From the NCBI GenBank assembly GCA_031272365.1, contig JAISTX010000053.1, forward strand, positions 1 to 45,689: a stretch of 45,689 nt of DNA, written 5' to 3'. Source of the stretch: Eubacteriales Family XIII. Incertae Sedis bacterium. GTDB taxonomy: Bacteria; Bacillota; Clostridia; Peptostreptococcales; Anaerovoracaceae. The notes under the pieces are model-generated. The model had not been told where the DNA came from, made no database searches, and saw only the letters and a program-made list of their open reading frames with translations. The translations under genes were made by a program, and so were the position numbers. Each line of letters starts with the position of its first letter. Within the stretch, counting starts at the first letter, position 1. Positions 41,310 to 45,689 of this stretch are shown in pieces.

Positions 41310-41906
41310 AGCGTAAATATACCACACAAAAACCACGCCCGCCGCCGGGATCCCCGAAAAATACTTTCAACGAATATGGATATTGCCCCAAAAAAACGGA
41401 CAGGTGCTGCGAATAGTATACTATATGCCGCATTAGGACGTGCATATTTACATTACAAACAACTCTCCTATCATAAGCCGGGGGACTCGCATTTAAGCGC
41501 GGGTCCCCTTGCCTTTGTGCAGTTTCACGCGTCATCCCCCATGCAAACACCCCGCGATCCCAAAAAACCCTAAACAAACATAAATGTTGCGCCCCAAAAA
41601 ACATCGTGGTGGCCAAAATTTCAACTTATCGGTGGATATCAATCTGTTTGAGGCCAAAATCCACAGATAAGTTGAAATTTTGGCCATAAAACAGGCATCG
41701 GCAAAGGCTATTCCACAGATAAGTTGAAATTTTGGCCACGAGATCTCGAGGGAAATGGTTGTAAATGGGATTCAAAACCTTCATCTAACATGAAAAACAT
41801 GCGTTTTTAGCGTTTCAGCGCATATTTTTGGGGTAATTATGGAGTACCAAAACAATAGAGCTGTGGATTCTTCAATAAAGAAGAAAAGTAGGGACGAGGA
41901 AAGGCT
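41310..41906. other. AT-richer gene-free stretch with repeats
   Basis: Between the divergent dehydratase operon and surface-protein gene. It contains a perfect 12-bp palindrome ATAGTATACTAT (41413-41424), an imperfect hairpin GGGGGAC..GTCCCC near 41491-41515, three copies of a 27-bp repeat (41610-41738) and the palindrome CGAGATCTCG (41739-41748). I see no gene in it. Confidence 0.7.
41610..41738. repeat. Three copies of a 27-bp repeat, first copy inverted
   Basis: Copies at 41610-41636 (inverted), 41660-41686 and 41712-41738. Core GATAAGTTGAAATTTTGGCC is identical in all; outer bases TCCAC(A/C) precede it. A fragment GGCCAAAAT lies at 41652-41660. Multiple terminal repeats of this shape are known at the ends of IS21-family elements; no istA/istB gene is here, so this may be a solo end or a miniature derivative. 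Confidence 0.8.

Positions 41907-45689
<3,783 letters not shown>

Noticed and set aside
41610..41738. CRISPR array
   Set aside because: Only three copies, one inverted, with unequal spacing and no cas genes.

Overview
The window reads as part of the chromosome of a strictly anaerobic, high-GC member of the Bacillota (class Clostridia). The housekeeping synteny (rpmE-prfA-tsaC-rpiB-upp and ffs-dnaX-ybaB-recR), the strong purine-rich ribosome binding sites and the oxygen-sensitive enzymes (a glycyl radical enzyme, 2-hydroxyacyl-CoA dehydratase-type proteins and a 16-Cys ferredoxin) support this. Genus and species cannot be set from the sequence alone.

Layout. (1) 1-2168, minus strand: rho and the start of a DUF1385 membrane protein. 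(2) 2341-6177, plus: a very long Pro/Glu/Ala-rich bactofilin, a small single-pass membrane protein and a RidA-family protein. (3) 6208-7690: an unknown minus-strand protein and a gene remnant. (4) 7751-8872: a transaldolase-family gene behind an operator-like site. (5) 8935-10284: a compact element with imperfect terminal inverted repeats around a single PD-(D/E)XK-like nuclease gene, followed by a 12-bp tandem repeat. (6) 10430-30725: a catabolic island. A divergent LacI regulator faces a glycyl radical enzyme activase, the glycyl radical enzyme, an aldehyde dehydrogenase and a UroD-family protein. After a second promoter and operator come another UroD-family protein, two complete ribose/inositol-type ABC importers interleaved with an IolB-family isomerase, an EthD-like protein, a zinc alcohol dehydrogenase and a second aldehyde dehydrogenase. 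(7) 30882-38294: rpmE, prfA, tsaC, rpiB, upp, tyrS, a polyferredoxin, SRP RNA, dnaX, ybaB and recR. (8) 38299-41309, minus: a two-gene 2-hydroxyacyl-CoA dehydratase-like operon in which one protein is fused to its ATPase activator. (9) 41310-41906: an AT-richer gap with three copies of a 27-bp repeat. (10) 41907 to the end: a large secreted repeat-rich surface protein, cut by the window edge.

How the genes fit. The island looks like a system that imports a sugar, polyol or cyclitol through two ABC transporters and processes it by isomerisation (IolB family), alcohol and aldehyde oxidation, radical-based elimination and a transaldolase-type step. A 22-bp site with 20 identical positions lies in front of both the transaldolase gene and the second half of the island, so these are probably co-regulated. 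The LacI gene has its own, different palindrome, which covers both divergent -35 boxes. The substrate is not known.

The most unusual items are the nuclease element at 8935-10284, the catabolic island, the bactofilin with its membrane neighbour, the dehydratase-activator fusion, and the separation of the usual rho-rpmE-DUF1385-prfA block by about 28 kb of accessory genes.
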